Source: CAYMAZ01 sp964388575
Lineage (GTDB): Bacteria; Bacteroidota; Bacteroidia; Bacteroidales; DTU049
Direction: 5' to 3'
DNA: 51,968 nucleotides
Assembly (NCBI GenBank): GCA_964388575.1
Contig: CAYMAZ010000023.1
Coordinates: 1-51,968 of the forward strand
Below are positions 41,286-50,810 of this stretch, in pieces. Below the pieces are notes generated by a model, which was not told the DNA's origin, ran no database searches, and saw nothing but the letters and a program-made list of their open reading frames with translations. A program made the translations under genes and the position numbers. Position 1 is the first letter of the stretch. Every line of letters starts with the position of its first letter.

Positions 41286-44000
41286 TTAATCACATTTTGA
41301 GGCACCGCAGCTGACACATACCTGACATCCGTCACGATAGATCAGGCCTTTTTCATCACCACAGTTCACACATTTTTTTCCGGTAACTTTTGTCCCATCA
41401 GGAATAAATTTTTTCAGTGCACGGGCTACACCATTCTTCCAAGTATTGATTTTTTCCTCATCAAACTGCAGGTTGGCAACCAGCTCGACAACATATGGAA
41501 GTGGCATTCCGTGTCTGAGCACTCCGGATATCAGCTTTGCATAATTCCAGTAGTTCTGGTCAAACATCCTGGATAATCCCTGAATGGTATGTCGGTAACC
41601 GTGCTTGTCTTCAAATTCAAAATCATAACGGGCCTTTTCTCCGGGTGTTGTTTTATGACGAGTAATCCATCCACTTTTAACTCCTTTGTGAAGGAAAAGA
41701 TCATCATCCTTCCCTGTAAAAATTTCGTATGGTCTGCCTTCAAGAACACCGACAAATGCAATCCACTCTTCTTCGTTATTTTTGAATCTGACAACATCTG
41801 CTTCAAGCAACTGTGGACGCTCTGGGGCATGGGTCTCCTGTATTGAACTGCAATGCTTATCTTTTTTGTTATCTGAAGATACAAGAACGCCTGAACGCGA
41901 TCCGTCACGATAAACGGTAATTCCCTTGCACCCACTTTCCCAAGCTGTTTGATACACCTTTGCCACGAGAGCTTCATCCACATGTGAAGGAAGATTTACT
42001 GTAACGCTGATTGAGTGATCCACCCATTTCTGAATTTTCCCCTGCATCTTTACTTTCATTACCCAATCAACATCATTACTTGTTGCTCCATGATATGGTG
42101 ATGTAGCAATCAGTTTATTCAGCTTATCATCGGCCATTTCATCAAGATCTTTTCTTGAATATCCTTGAGCTTCTGCCCAGGTTATAAATTTATGATGAAA
42201 AACCTTATATTCTTCCCAGGAATCTCCCTCATCATCAACAAAACTGATTTTCACATTCTGATCATTGGGATTAACTTTTTTTCTGCGAGTGTAAGAAACC
42301 ATGAACACAGGTTCAATTCCGGAAGTTGTTTGAGTACAGATGCTGACACTTCCTGTTGGGGCAACGGTCAGTAGGGAAATATTTCTTCTACCGTACAATT
42401 TCATTTCTGATTCCAGTTCTTTATCTTCGCTGAAAAGTCTTTGAATGAAGTTATTCTGCTCTTCGCGCTTAAAATCATACACTTTAAACGGGCCTCTTTC
42501 TTTGGCAAGGAGAACAGATGCTCTGTAGGTTTCAATTGCAAGCATTTTGTGAACTTCTTCACTGAACCGAATCGCATCTTCTGAGCCGTACTTAATGCCC
42601 AGTGCTGCAAGCATATCGCCTTCTGCTGTAATACCGATCCCCGTTCTTCTGCCATCCAGGGCCTTCTGTTTGATTTTTTCCCATAATTGTAATTCTGTAC
42701 GCTTGATATCGGCGTGCTCAGGATCAGACTGAATCTTGTTGATAATTTTTTCAATTTTTTCAAGTTCAAGATCAATGATATCATCCATTATTCGCTGAGC
42801 TGCATGAGCATGTTTTACGAAAAGTTCAGAATCAAAACTGGCATCTTTGGTAAACGGATTACTCACATAACTATAGAGATTGATTGCGATCAGCCGGCAA
42901 CTATCGTAAGGACATAGTGGAATCTCACCACAGGGATTTGTTGAAACTGTTCTAAATCCAAGGTCAGCATAGGAATCAGCCACTGATTCGCGGATGATGG
43001 TATCCCAGAACAAAATACCAGGTTCTGCTGATGCCCATGCATTGTGAATGATTTTATTCCATAATTTCACAGCATCAATTTCCTTTCTCACATCAGGTAG
43101 TTCAGCATGAATTGGAAACTGCTGAATATAAGGTCGATTTTCCGTGATACAACGCATAAATTCGTCATCAATTTTGACAGATACATTTGCCCCAGTCACC
43201 TTTCCTGCAGTCATTTTTGCATCTATAAAATCCTCTGCATCAGGATGTTTTACGCTGATTGAAAGCATTAATGCTCCGCGACGACCATCCTGAGCAACTT
43301 CACGTGTGGAATTGGAATATCTTTCCATAAATGGAACGATACCAGTTGAAGTGATGGCACTATTCAATACACGACTGCTTTTGGGTCTGATATTTGACAA
43401 ATCATGTCCCACTCCACCTCTTCTTTTCATCAATTGCACCTGCTCCTCATCAATTTTCATGATTCCTCCGTAAGAGTCTGCATTTTCATAACCAATCACA
43501 AAACAATTGGAAAGCGATGCAACCTGAAAATCATTCCCGATTCCTGACATCGGACCACCCTGGGGAACAAGATATCTGAAATCTTTCAGAAATTTGTATA
43601 TTGACTCTTCATCCAAGGGGTTTTTATAGTTTCGTTCAATCCTTGCAATCTCACGGGCCAAACGTCGATGCATCTGATCCGGATTTAATTCATATATGTT
43701 CCCAGCAGAATCTTTTAGCGCATATTTATTTACCCATACTGATGCAGCCAGTGAATCTCCCCTGAAATATTCAATTGACGACTGCATTGCCTCATCAAAT
43801 GAAAATACTTTTAAAGATGATGATACTTTTTCTGATGAATGTTGATCGGGAGCATTTGCTGAACCCTCTTCAATTTCTGTTAATGCCACTCCAGATGGGC
43901 GCTCACGCCTTTTTGCAAGGTCATCGTAAACACTTTTCTCCTGATGGTCAATGGTTTGTTTTTTTAGTTCATTATCCTTTACGTAAATCTCATCACTCAT
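41286..44000 (-). CDS. nrdJ: Adenosylcobalamin-dependent (class II) ribonucleotide reductase
   Basis: This 904-residue enzyme converts ribonucleotides to deoxyribonucleotides using adenosylcobalamin to form the radical. It has GGPMSGIGNDFQVASLSNCF in the N-terminal half, GGVGHDLSNIRP, the active-site loop STNPCGEIPL near residue 355, GRRTGIGITAEGDMLAALG, and APTGSVSICTQTTSGIEPVF. A C-terminal zinc ribbon-like cysteine cluster (CVNCGDEKGL, CQVCVSCGASKC) probably serves in reactivation or thiol transfer. No NrdR or class I gene is visible. No cobalamin riboswitch is recognisable in the 200-base leader. Coexistence with the BtuB-like receptor fits cobalamin use. Confidence 0.96.
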   Translation of the reverse strand: MSDEIYVKDNELKKQTIDHQEKSVYDDLAKRRERPSGVALTEIEEGSANAPDQHSSEKVSSSLKVFSFDEAMQSSIEYFRGDSLAASVWVNKYALKDSAGNIYELNPDQMHRRLAREIARIERNYKNPLDEESIYKFLKDFRYLVPQGGPMSGIGNDFQVASLSNCFVIGYENADSYGGIMKIDEEQVQLMKRRGGVGHDLSNIRPKSSRVLNSAITSTGIVPFMERYSNSTREVAQDGRRGALMLSISVKHPDAEDFIDAKMTAGKVTGANVSVKIDDEFMRCITENRPYIQQFPIHAELPDVRKEIDAVKLWNKIIHNAWASAEPGILFWDTIIRESVADSYADLGFRTVSTNPCGEIPLCPYDSCRLIAINLYSYVSNPFTKDASFDSELFVKHAHAAQRIMDDIIDLELEKIEKIINKIQSDPEHADIKRTELQLWEKIKQKALDGRRTGIGITAEGDMLAALGIKYGSEDAIRFSEEVHKMLAIETYRASVLLAKERGPFKVYDFKREEQNNFIQRLFSEDKELESEMKLYGRRNISLLTVAPTGSVSICTQTTSGIEPVFMVSYTRRKKVNPNDQNVKISFVDDEGDSWEEYKVFHHKFITWAEAQGYSRKDLDEMADDKLNKLIATSPYHGATSNDVDWVMKVKMQGKIQKWVDHSISVTVNLPSHVDEALVAKVYQTAWESGCKGITVYRDGSRSGVLVSSDNKKDKHCSSIQETHAPERPQLLEADVVRFKNNEEEWIAFVGVLEGRPYEIFTGKDDDLFLHKGVKSGWITRHKTTPGEKARYDFEFEDKHGYRHTIQGLSRMFDQNYWNYAKLISGVLRHGMPLPYVVELVANLQFDEEKINTWKNGVARALKKFIPDGTKVTGKKCVNCGDEKGLIYRDGCQVCVSCGASKCD

Positions 44001-44201
44001 AACAAATCTGGTTTTTTTAAAATCTTAATAATTAAAACAATACCTTGGGGAAACTGTTTTGTTCTCTAGATTGTAAAGATAAAAACATAATTTCTTTCTC
44101 ACCAAATGCTTTTTATTAACAATCAACTAAACTTTTCAACTGACAGGGTAATCGACTGAATTCAAAGGATGTAGGAAGTTTATCACATATCTGCTTACAA
44201 T

Positions 44202-44690
44202 CTATGTGTTTCTTTCCCAATGACTTTTCGATGCAAACAGGATGGTGTTGTCTGTCATTTTGGCATAGTCAATTTCAACATACCATAATTGTAATTTTTT
44301 CAAACGTGCCACTGGAAACTTTTTTATAAATTCTTTTCTTGAGCTTGAAAGATATGAACCTTCAGCCCTGTAAACACGACCTGTAAACTGAATTCCCAGA
44401 ATTTGAAACACATTGCTTTCTTTGTTGGAAACTGTGCCCGAAACCCTGTTATTTGTCTCGATTGCCGAAATGTGTCTTGTATCTGTATCACTCACAAAAA
44501 TGAATCGTTGAGCTTCCCTGTCAAAAACATAAAAACAAGTAAACGACCAGGAAGCATTTTGTATATTTACTGCAAGAGACATTGTATGATGTTTTTGCAG
44601 AAACTCATACATCTCCTCAGGAAAATTGTTTTGTTGCATACCTAACTGATGATCTGTCATTGCGTTCAGATTATTCGTTGCAAATTTCAT
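44202..44690 (-). CDS. PNPOx-fold flavin/F420-type small protein (YhbP-like)
   Basis: This 162-residue protein has a split-barrel pyridoxamine-phosphate-oxidase-like fold. QKHHTMSLAVNIQNASWSFT begins the barrel, CFYVFDREAQRFIFVSD follows, and HISAIETNNRVSGTVS is the FMN-binding segment. VFQILGIQFTGRVYRAEG comes next and the protein ends FASKSHWERNT. The YhbP group has this short form. The cofactor and substrate are not proved. The start codon at 44690 overlaps the -7 box of the divergent saccharopine dehydrogenase gene; a downstream ATG (MTDHQLG) is possible. Confidence 0.75.
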   Translation of the reverse strand: MKFATNNLNAMTDHQLGMQQNNFPEEMYEFLQKHHTMSLAVNIQNASWSFTCFYVFDREAQRFIFVSDTDTRHISAIETNNRVSGTVSNKESNVFQILGIQFTGRVYRAEGSYLSSSRKEFIKKFPVARLKKLQLWYVEIDYAKMTDNTILFASKSHWERNT

Positions 44691-44697
44691 ACTTTTG
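44690..44697 (+). promoter_or_regulatory. -7 box (TACTTTTG) for the saccharopine dehydrogenase-like gene
   Basis: It matches TAnnTTTG 37 bases before the ATG at 44735. It overlaps the start codon of the divergent PNPOx-like gene by one base, so the two genes may affect each other's expression. Confidence 0.5.
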
Positions 44698-44734
44698 TAT
44701 TGAAAATAAAAATTTTTACAATTTATAAATAATA

Positions 44735-45865
44735 ATGAAGGAAATTACAGTTTTAGGTGCTGGACTTGTTGGAAAGGCCATTGCCATTGATTTATCAGCT
44801 TATTTCAATGTAACATCAGCTGACATCAACGAACAGGCTTTAATGGACCTCCATCATAATTGCGCTTCAGTGAAAACGATCAGGGCTGATGTGACTGACG
44901 AAAATGACTTAAGACGTGTTGTTGAACAGGCAGAGATTGTGGTTGGATGTTTGCCCGGGTTTTTAGGGTTTGAAACCAACCTCAAGTTGCTGAAAATGAA
45001 AAAGAAAGTTGTTGATATTTCCTTTTTTCCTGAAGATTTGTTCATTCTTGACGAAATTGCAAAAAAGTTTGAAGTCCCTGTCATTGTAGATTGTGGTGTT
45101 GCTCCGGGAATGGGAAACATCATTCTGGGCTATCACAACGAAAGGATGAATGTAACAAATTATAAATGTGTCGTCGGTGGTCTGCCAAAAACAAGAGAAT
45201 GGCCTTATGAATACTGCGCCGTTTTTTCACCAATTGATGTTATTGAAGAATACATCAGACCTGCGCGATATGTTGAAAATGGTCATCTCGTTGTTAAAGA
45301 AGCTCTGTCAGATCCGGAACACTTATACTTTGATGGAATTGGAACTCTTGAGGCCTGGAATTCTGACGGTCTTCGTTCACTCATCAAGACAATGCCCGAA
45401 ATTCCCAATATGATTGAAAAAACCATGAGATATCCCGGCACCATTGAATATCTCAAAGTGTTGAGAGAAACGGGCTATTTTTCTTACGAACCTGTGGAAA
45501 TAAACGGCATTATGATTCGCCCGATAGACCTGACTGCCAAATTACTTTTCCAAAAATGGAAACTGAAGCCCGGTCAAAAAGACATTACAGTGATGCGAAT
45601 TGAAATTGAAGGAGTAGAAAAAGGAGAAAATGTGAAGTACACATATGAACTGTGTGATGAAATGCAGGATGGTGTCATCTCCATGGCAAGGACAACGGGA
45701 TATACCTGCTGCGCGGCAGTGCATCTTATTGCAAAAGAAATGTATACTGTTCCGGGTGTTTGCCCTCCGGAATTTCTCGGAATCAAAGAGGAAAGCTTCA
45801 GGTTCATCATGAAATACCTGAGCCAAAGAAATGTAATATATCATGTACGTACTGAAGAAATGTAA
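44735..45865 (+). CDS. Saccharopine dehydrogenase-like oxidoreductase (lysine 6-dehydrogenase-like)
   Basis: This 376-residue protein begins with an NAD(P) Rossmann fold, GAGLVGKAIAIDLSAYF, then aspartate/charge motifs (SADINEQALMD). It continues with VDISFFPEDLFIL and VPVIVDCGVAPGMGNIILGYH, the shared core of saccharopine dehydrogenases. Segments GGLPKTREWPYEYCAVFSPID and DGIGTLEAWNSDGLRSLI match the C-terminal domain of lysine 6-dehydrogenase and carboxynorspermidine-synthase-like enzymes. Length is consistent. The substrate cannot be assigned from the sequence alone. Confidence 0.87.
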   Translation: MKEITVLGAGLVGKAIAIDLSAYFNVTSADINEQALMDLHHNCASVKTIRADVTDENDLRRVVEQAEIVVGCLPGFLGFETNLKLLKMKKKVVDISFFPEDLFILDEIAKKFEVPVIVDCGVAPGMGNIILGYHNERMNVTNYKCVVGGLPKTREWPYEYCAVFSPIDVIEEYIRPARYVENGHLVVKEALSDPEHLYFDGIGTLEAWNSDGLRSLIKTMPEIPNMIEKTMRYPGTIEYLKVLRETGYFSYEPVEINGIMIRPIDLTAKLLFQKWKLKPGQKDITVMRIEIEGVEKGENVKYTYELCDEMQDGVISMARTTGYTCCAAVHLIAKEMYTVPGVCPPEFLGIKEESFRFIMKYLSQRNVIYHVRTEEM

Positions 45866-45977
45866 GGTTTTCTTTTGTAATTAATTTCCAGAAAAATTGC
45901 AGTTCGACAAATATAAATTTCAATTTTAACCATTATCCAATTCAGCAAAAAATTGTAATTTAGCCAAAAACCCTGAT

Positions 45978-48605
45978 ATGAAGCAATTGCAATATGTTCT
46001 TCTTTGTATTTTTCTGTTTTCTTTGAGCGGAAAAGCCCAGTTTTATGAAGATTTTTCGAGCGGTGACCTGTCTGTCAATAACTGGCAGGGGATGACTGCT
46101 GTATATAAAATTTCAAGTTCAACAGCAATCCCCGCATTAATGAGACCCGCCTTGCAACTGGACGATACTGCAGCCAACACATCGTATATTTGTGCACCAT
46201 ATACTTTTCAATTCACAGATAGCGTTGAATGGTCATTCTGGGTCAAGCTGAGCTTTATGGCTACAGTCAATAATCATGCAAGAGTTTATATTGTTTCTGA
46301 TGAACTTGATGTGACAGGGAGTTTAAACGGATATTTTGTCGGAATCGGAGAAACCGACAAGAAAATTACGTTAGTTAAGCAGGAAGGAACCACACTGACA
46401 ACGCTGATAACAGGATCCATTGCAGATCTTTCTGCATCAACCAATGCTGTAAGAGTTAAAGTTGTGAGATATTCTGATGGATTATGGAAATTATTTGCTG
46501 ACCCAAACGGAGAAACTGCTTTTGTCCTTGAAGGCACAGCTAATGATTTAACTTTTACATCTTCATCCTGGCATGGGTTTTATTCAAAGTATACTGTCAG
46601 TAATGCTACAAAAATATATTTTGATGAGTTGTATGCGGGTCAGCTCATGGCTGACACAATTAACCCTGAAGTAGCCAATGTGCAGGTTACCTCTCAGTTT
46701 CAGTTAAATATCACATTCAGTGAACTGGTTGACCAAACGGATGTTTATGATGTAAATAACTTTGTAATTGACCAGGGAATCGGACATCCTGTTGATGTAT
46801 TACAGGACGGAACCAATCCGCTCTTATATTACCTGTCATTTTCCTTGCCCTTTCCTGAAAATACCGTTTGTTCACTGAGTGTTTCAGGAATCCATGATTT
46901 GTCAGGAAACATGATGGACAGTACTGCCTATCCGTTTGCATTTTATCTGACACAACCATATGATATTGTTATCAATGAGATAATGGCAGATCCGACACCT
47001 CCCGTGGGTCTACCGGAATTTGAATATGTGGAACTTCACAACAGAACCAACATGCCGATCAGTATCAACAACTGGAAACTGCTTTTCGGCACGACTCAGA
47101 AAACATTTTCAAATGTTACTATAGCTCCCGGTGACTACCTTATTGTGGGAGGAACATCAGCCGCAAATGCTTTTGCACCATATGGCCATGTGTATGATAT
47201 GGGATCCATTTCCATCACAAATGACGGACAAACACTGGTTCTGCTTGATAATCTGAATCGTCTTGTCCATACAGTCAGTTTTACGACAGAATGGTATCAG
47301 GACAGCAATAAGGATGACGGTGGTTGGTCTCTTGAGATGATTGATCCTGATAACCCTTGTGCCGGAATGTCTAACTGGAAAGCTTCAGTCAACACCACTG
47401 GTGGAACACCTGGAACAGTTAATTCTATAAAAGCTGCCAATCCTGATTTGATTGAACCGCGTTTATTAAGAGTTTCTGTAATTGATGATCAAAACATTAG
47501 AGTCTGGTTCAGTGAATCAATGGACAGTCTTCTACTGCTGAATCCTTCAGCATATGAGATATCCCATGGCCTCACACTTGCCTCTGCACCACAGCTCATC
47601 TGGCCTCAGTACAACTCAGTTCTTCTGGAATTATCATCGGCCATGCAACAAACAGTAATCTATACACTTAAAGTTACTGACACACTAACTGACTGCACTG
47701 GAAACATTTTACCGCTTCATTCCGAAGTCAGATTTGCACTCAGTCAGCCTCTTGAGCCAGGCGATATTATTATCAATGAAGTCTTATCTAATCCACCGGC
47801 TGGTTTAAATGAGTTTGTGGAAATCTACAACATCTCTGATAAAATTATGGATCTGAAAGATCTGAATTTGGCAAATATTGATGCTTCCACAGGAAACGTT
47901 TCATCCATCCGGCCAATAACTACTGACGGATTTCTCATTTTTCAGGGAGATCATATTGTTTTATCAAAAAATATTCAGGGGATACTGGATTATTATTACT
48001 GCCCGTATCCGAACAATTTCATACAAATGTCTTCTCTCCCGTCATACAATAATGACAACGGAAATGTAGTCCTCATTCATGTTGGAGGCACAGTGATCGA
48101 CAGACTTGATTATGATGGGTCTATGCATTTTCCATTACTACAGTCAACCAAAGGGATTTCACTTGAACGCATCAATTATCAGCGTCCAACCAATGATAAA
48201 ACAAACTGGCATTCTGCTTCAGAAACAGCCGGATTTGCAACTCCCGGCTACATAAATTCTCAGTTTTCTGAAACTCAGTTTGACGGCGAAATTGAAATTT
48301 ATCCGGAAATTTTCTCACCTGACAATGACGGATATAATGATGTTTTGAACATTTCCTATACATTCCCCCAACAGGGAAATGTGGGCACAATAACCATTTA
48401 TGATTCAAGAGGGCGAATCATTCGAAACCTCATAACAAGTGAATTACTTGGAACCAGCGGGGTCTATTCCTGGGACGGAGTGACAAATGACAATCAGAAA
48501 GCAGGAATCGGAATTTATGTCCTCTTATTTGAAACATTTGACATGAATGGCAATAAGAAAGCATATAAAAAAACTGCTGTTTTGGGAACGTATCTTGACA
48601 GATAG
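45978..48605 (+). CDS. Large surface protein with lamin-tail domains and a FlgD/T9SS-like C-terminus
   Basis: This 875-residue protein has a signal peptide ending at GKAQ. An N-terminal concanavalin-like region (residues ~20-215) is followed by an Ig-like domain. The first lamin-tail domain (residues ~330-480) has YDIVINEIMADPTPPVGLPE and DGGWSLEMIDPDNPCAG. An Ig-like spacer comes next. The second lamin-tail domain (from ~595) has IIINEVLSNPPAGLNEFVEI. The final ~100 residues (EIYPEIFSPDNDGYNDVLNI, YDSRGRIIRNL, GVYSWDGVTNDNQKAGIGIY) are a FlgD-like/gliding-associated sorting end. Such proteins are T9SS cargo on the cell surface, probably adhesive. No enzymatic motif is seen. Confidence 0.85.
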   Translation: MKQLQYVLLCIFLFSLSGKAQFYEDFSSGDLSVNNWQGMTAVYKISSSTAIPALMRPALQLDDTAANTSYICAPYTFQFTDSVEWSFWVKLSFMATVNNHARVYIVSDELDVTGSLNGYFVGIGETDKKITLVKQEGTTLTTLITGSIADLSASTNAVRVKVVRYSDGLWKLFADPNGETAFVLEGTANDLTFTSSSWHGFYSKYTVSNATKIYFDELYAGQLMADTINPEVANVQVTSQFQLNITFSELVDQTDVYDVNNFVIDQGIGHPVDVLQDGTNPLLYYLSFSLPFPENTVCSLSVSGIHDLSGNMMDSTAYPFAFYLTQPYDIVINEIMADPTPPVGLPEFEYVELHNRTNMPISINNWKLLFGTTQKTFSNVTIAPGDYLIVGGTSAANAFAPYGHVYDMGSISITNDGQTLVLLDNLNRLVHTVSFTTEWYQDSNKDDGGWSLEMIDPDNPCAGMSNWKASVNTTGGTPGTVNSIKAANPDLIEPRLLRVSVIDDQNIRVWFSESMDSLLLLNPSAYEISHGLTLASAPQLIWPQYNSVLLELSSAMQQTVIYTLKVTDTLTDCTGNILPLHSEVRFALSQPLEPGDIIINEVLSNPPAGLNEFVEIYNISDKIMDLKDLNLANIDASTGNVSSIRPITTDGFLIFQGDHIVLSKNIQGILDYYYCPYPNNFIQMSSLPSYNNDNGNVVLIHVGGTVIDRLDYDGSMHFPLLQSTKGISLERINYQRPTNDKTNWHSASETAGFATPGYINSQFSETQFDGEIEIYPEIFSPDNDGYNDVLNISYTFPQQGNVGTITIYDSRGRIIRNLITSELLGTSGVYSWDGVTNDNQKAGIGIYVLLFETFDMNGNKKAYKKTAVLGTYLDR

Positions 48606-48610
48606 ATGAT

Positions 48611-49168
48611 ATGAAAATTATTCAGGATGTGATCATCCCAACAGAGTTGACCAATGATTTGTATTTTTGCTGTGATCTGAAAAAATGCAAGGGAGCTTGC
48701 TGTGTAGCCGGAGATGCAGGTGCGCCATTACTACCGGAAGAAATCGGATTTATTATTGAAGATTTGGAGGTCATTAAAGAATTCATGCAACCTGAAGCTG
48801 CCCAAATCATCTCCCCAGAGAACATTTATGACTATGATCAGGATGGAAATCTTGTCACAGCTTTACTTCATGATCAGGAATGTATTTTCACCTGCTTTGA
48901 AGCAGGTATTGCATATTGTGCCATGGAAAAGGCATACAAAAACAAACGGATTTCATTCCGAAAGCCTATATCATGCTTCCTATACCCTATTCGTATTTCA
49001 AGTGAAGGTGCGTTCAAAAAAATTAACTACCATCGCTGGGATATCTGTCAACCTGCGGTTGAATACGGTAATAATCATAAAATCAAACTTCTGGACTTTC
49101 TGAGTATTCCGCTTAAAGAACAATTTGGTAAAGAATGGTACAAATTACTTCATGATTCATTGAAATAA
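48611..49168 (+). CDS. DUF3109 family cysteine-rich protein
   Basis: This 185-residue protein matches DUF3109, a Bacteroidota family with clustered cysteines. CCDLKKCKGACCVAGDAGAPL is followed by ECIFTCFEAGIAYCAMEKAY, RKPISCFLYPI and a C-terminal WDICQPA. The pattern suggests bound iron-sulphur or zinc, as in YkgJ-type proteins. The biological role is unknown. It starts 5 bases after the surface-protein gene and is probably cotranscribed. Confidence 0.9.
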   Translation: MKIIQDVIIPTELTNDLYFCCDLKKCKGACCVAGDAGAPLLPEEIGFIIEDLEVIKEFMQPEAAQIISPENIYDYDQDGNLVTALLHDQECIFTCFEAGIAYCAMEKAYKNKRISFRKPISCFLYPIRISSEGAFKKINYHRWDICQPAVEYGNNHKIKLLDFLSIPLKEQFGKEWYKLLHDSLK

Positions 49169-49237
49169 TAATTATCAACTGTTTACTTTGTTTTGAATTT
49201 TATACCTCGTCATACTTTTCCATTCTAAAAAAACATT

Positions 49238-49501
49238 ATGAATACAATCAAAAAGGAACAGATTCCAACACACTGGCAGATCAATAAAAATGTACTTGTT
49301 CGTGTTTTTATTTTTGAAAATTTTTCCCAATGTGTTGATTTTATTTCCCGGATTCTACCGTTGGCTGAAACAGCACATCACCATCCTGATATTGAAATTT
49401 TCAGCTATAAACATGTCAGAGTGGCTCTATCTACACACGATCAGGGAAAGCAGATCACACAGAAAGACATTGAACTGGCTGAAAAAATTAACGAGCTATG
49501 A
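49238..49501 (+). CDS. 4a-hydroxytetrahydrobiopterin dehydratase (pterin-4a-carbinolamine dehydratase)
   Basis: This 87-residue protein has the complete PCD signature: ETAHHHPDIEIFSYKHVRVA gives E-x3-H-H-P, then Y after six residues, then a histidine (LSTH) and the final aspartate in TQKDIELAE. The enzyme recycles the 4a-hydroxy pterin made by aromatic amino-acid hydroxylases, and related proteins act in molybdopterin or transcription roles. No phenylalanine hydroxylase is in the window, so the partner is elsewhere or the role differs. Confidence 0.93.
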   Translation: MNTIKKEQIPTHWQINKNVLVRVFIFENFSQCVDFISRILPLAETAHHHPDIEIFSYKHVRVALSTHDQGKQITQKDIELAEKINEL

Positions 49502-49632
49502 TTCTGTATTTCACAATAAATATGAATGGTACAACAGTTTTATTAACAAAATAATGTTATTAACATTTTCGTTATGGAAACGTTGAAGTTTTGAAATCAA
49601 AGTATTTTTACTTTCGGAAAAAATTAAACTTT

Positions 49633-50343
49633 ATGAGCATATTTCTTCAAATAGTAAACACAACTGTATCAGCAACCGATACAATACAAAATGCAGCACA
49701 ACAGCCTTCTGTTCAGGAATATGAGAAACTCCAGTTGTTTGAACTGGCCATGAAAGGGGGTTGGGTTATGATTCCACTGGCGATATTGTCAGTAGTGGCC
49801 ATATACATCTTTATTGAGCGGTTTATGGCAACTAAAAAAGCATCTCGTGAAGATGCCAATTTTATGACAAACATCAGAAATTATATTCACGAAGGAAAAA
49901 TTGATTCAGCAAGAGCCTTGTGTCAGGCAAACCAAACACCGCTGGCAAGAATGATTGAAAAAGGAATTATGCGTATCGGCAGACCTTTGACTGATATCAG
50001 TGCTGCCATTGAAAACGTTGGAAAACTCGAAGTTTCAAAACTTGAAAAAACTGTTGCCTTTTTGTCAATGACTGCCGGTGCAGCACCGATGATCGGATTC
50101 ATGGGAACCGTCTCAGGAATGATTAAGGCATTCTATAATCTTTCTATGGCAGGAAACAATCTTGATATCGGGCTGCTTTCAGGAGGAATTTATGAAGCAA
50201 TGGTAACAACTCTCGCCGGATTGATTGTGGGAATCATTGCATATGTTTGCTATAACGTCATTGTTGCACGAGTTGAAAAGGTTGTTTTTATTCTTGAAGC
50301 CAGAGCAACTGAATTCATTGATATTTTAAACGAACCTGCTTAA
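49633..50343 (+). CDS. exbB: ExbB/MotA/TolQ-family proton channel
   Basis: The protein has 236 residues, with a polar N-terminal extension (residues 1-45) before the first membrane helix, MKGGWVMIPLAILSVVAIYI. The TolQ/ExbB core follows: KLEKTVAFLSMTAGAAPMIGFMGTVSGMI has the conserved TAxxAPxxGLxGTVxGM block, and GLLSGGIYEAMVTTLAGLIVGI is the second helix motif. With ExbD and TonB it uses the proton gradient to drive outer-membrane receptors such as the one at 4390. The preferred start is the ATG at 49633. It is 13 bases from exbD. Confidence 0.94.
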   Translation: MSIFLQIVNTTVSATDTIQNAAQQPSVQEYEKLQLFELAMKGGWVMIPLAILSVVAIYIFIERFMATKKASREDANFMTNIRNYIHEGKIDSARALCQANQTPLARMIEKGIMRIGRPLTDISAAIENVGKLEVSKLEKTVAFLSMTAGAAPMIGFMGTVSGMIKAFYNLSMAGNNLDIGLLSGGIYEAMVTTLAGLIVGIIAYVCYNVIVARVEKVVFILEARATEFIDILNEPA

Positions 50344-50356
50344 TAAATTCCGGATC

Positions 50357-50776
50357 ATGGCAATTAAAACAAGAAACAAACGAAGTACAGATTTCAGTTC
50401 AGCATCAATGTCTGATCTGGTTTTTCTTCTGCTCATTTTCTTTATGCTCACCTCAACTCTTGTCAGTCCCAATGCCATCAAACTGCTTCTTCCGAGCAGC
50501 AGCAGTGATAGATCCTTTGACCCGAAAGCAAAAGTTCTGACCATTTATATTGACGAATTACTGAATTACTATATCGGAGAAAATCTCATTGATGATGCAG
50601 AACTTGGAGATCTTGTTTCACGTGAACTGATCGGTACTAAGGATGCAACAGTCATTCTGCGCTCTGATGCTTCTGTCCCTGTTCAAAACGTTGTCTATGT
50701 TATTGATGCCGTCAACAATGTCAACAGAAAATTTGATACAATGCACAAAGTCATTCTTGCAACAAAACCACTTTGA
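50357..50776 (+). CDS. exbD: ExbD/TolR-family protein
   Basis: This 139-residue protein has a short cytoplasmic tail, a single membrane helix (MSDLVFLLLIFFMLTSTLVS) containing the functional aspartate in SMSDLVFLL, and a periplasmic domain with LTIYIDELLNYYIG and TVILRSDASVPVQNVVYVID. It completes the ExbB-ExbD complex and stands between exbB and tonB. Confidence 0.94.
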   Translation: MAIKTRNKRSTDFSSASMSDLVFLLLIFFMLTSTLVSPNAIKLLLPSSSSDRSFDPKAKVLTIYIDELLNYYIGENLIDDAELGDLVSRELIGTKDATVILRSDASVPVQNVVYVIDAVNNVNRKFDTMHKVILATKPL

Positions 50777-50810
50777 TTTCGTAAACTGAAATAAATCACT
50801 ATACACTCAA

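Noticed and set aside
43990..44201. Cobalamin riboswitch before nrdJ
   Set aside because: I could not see a B12-box-like conserved core; the leader is plain AT-rich sequence.
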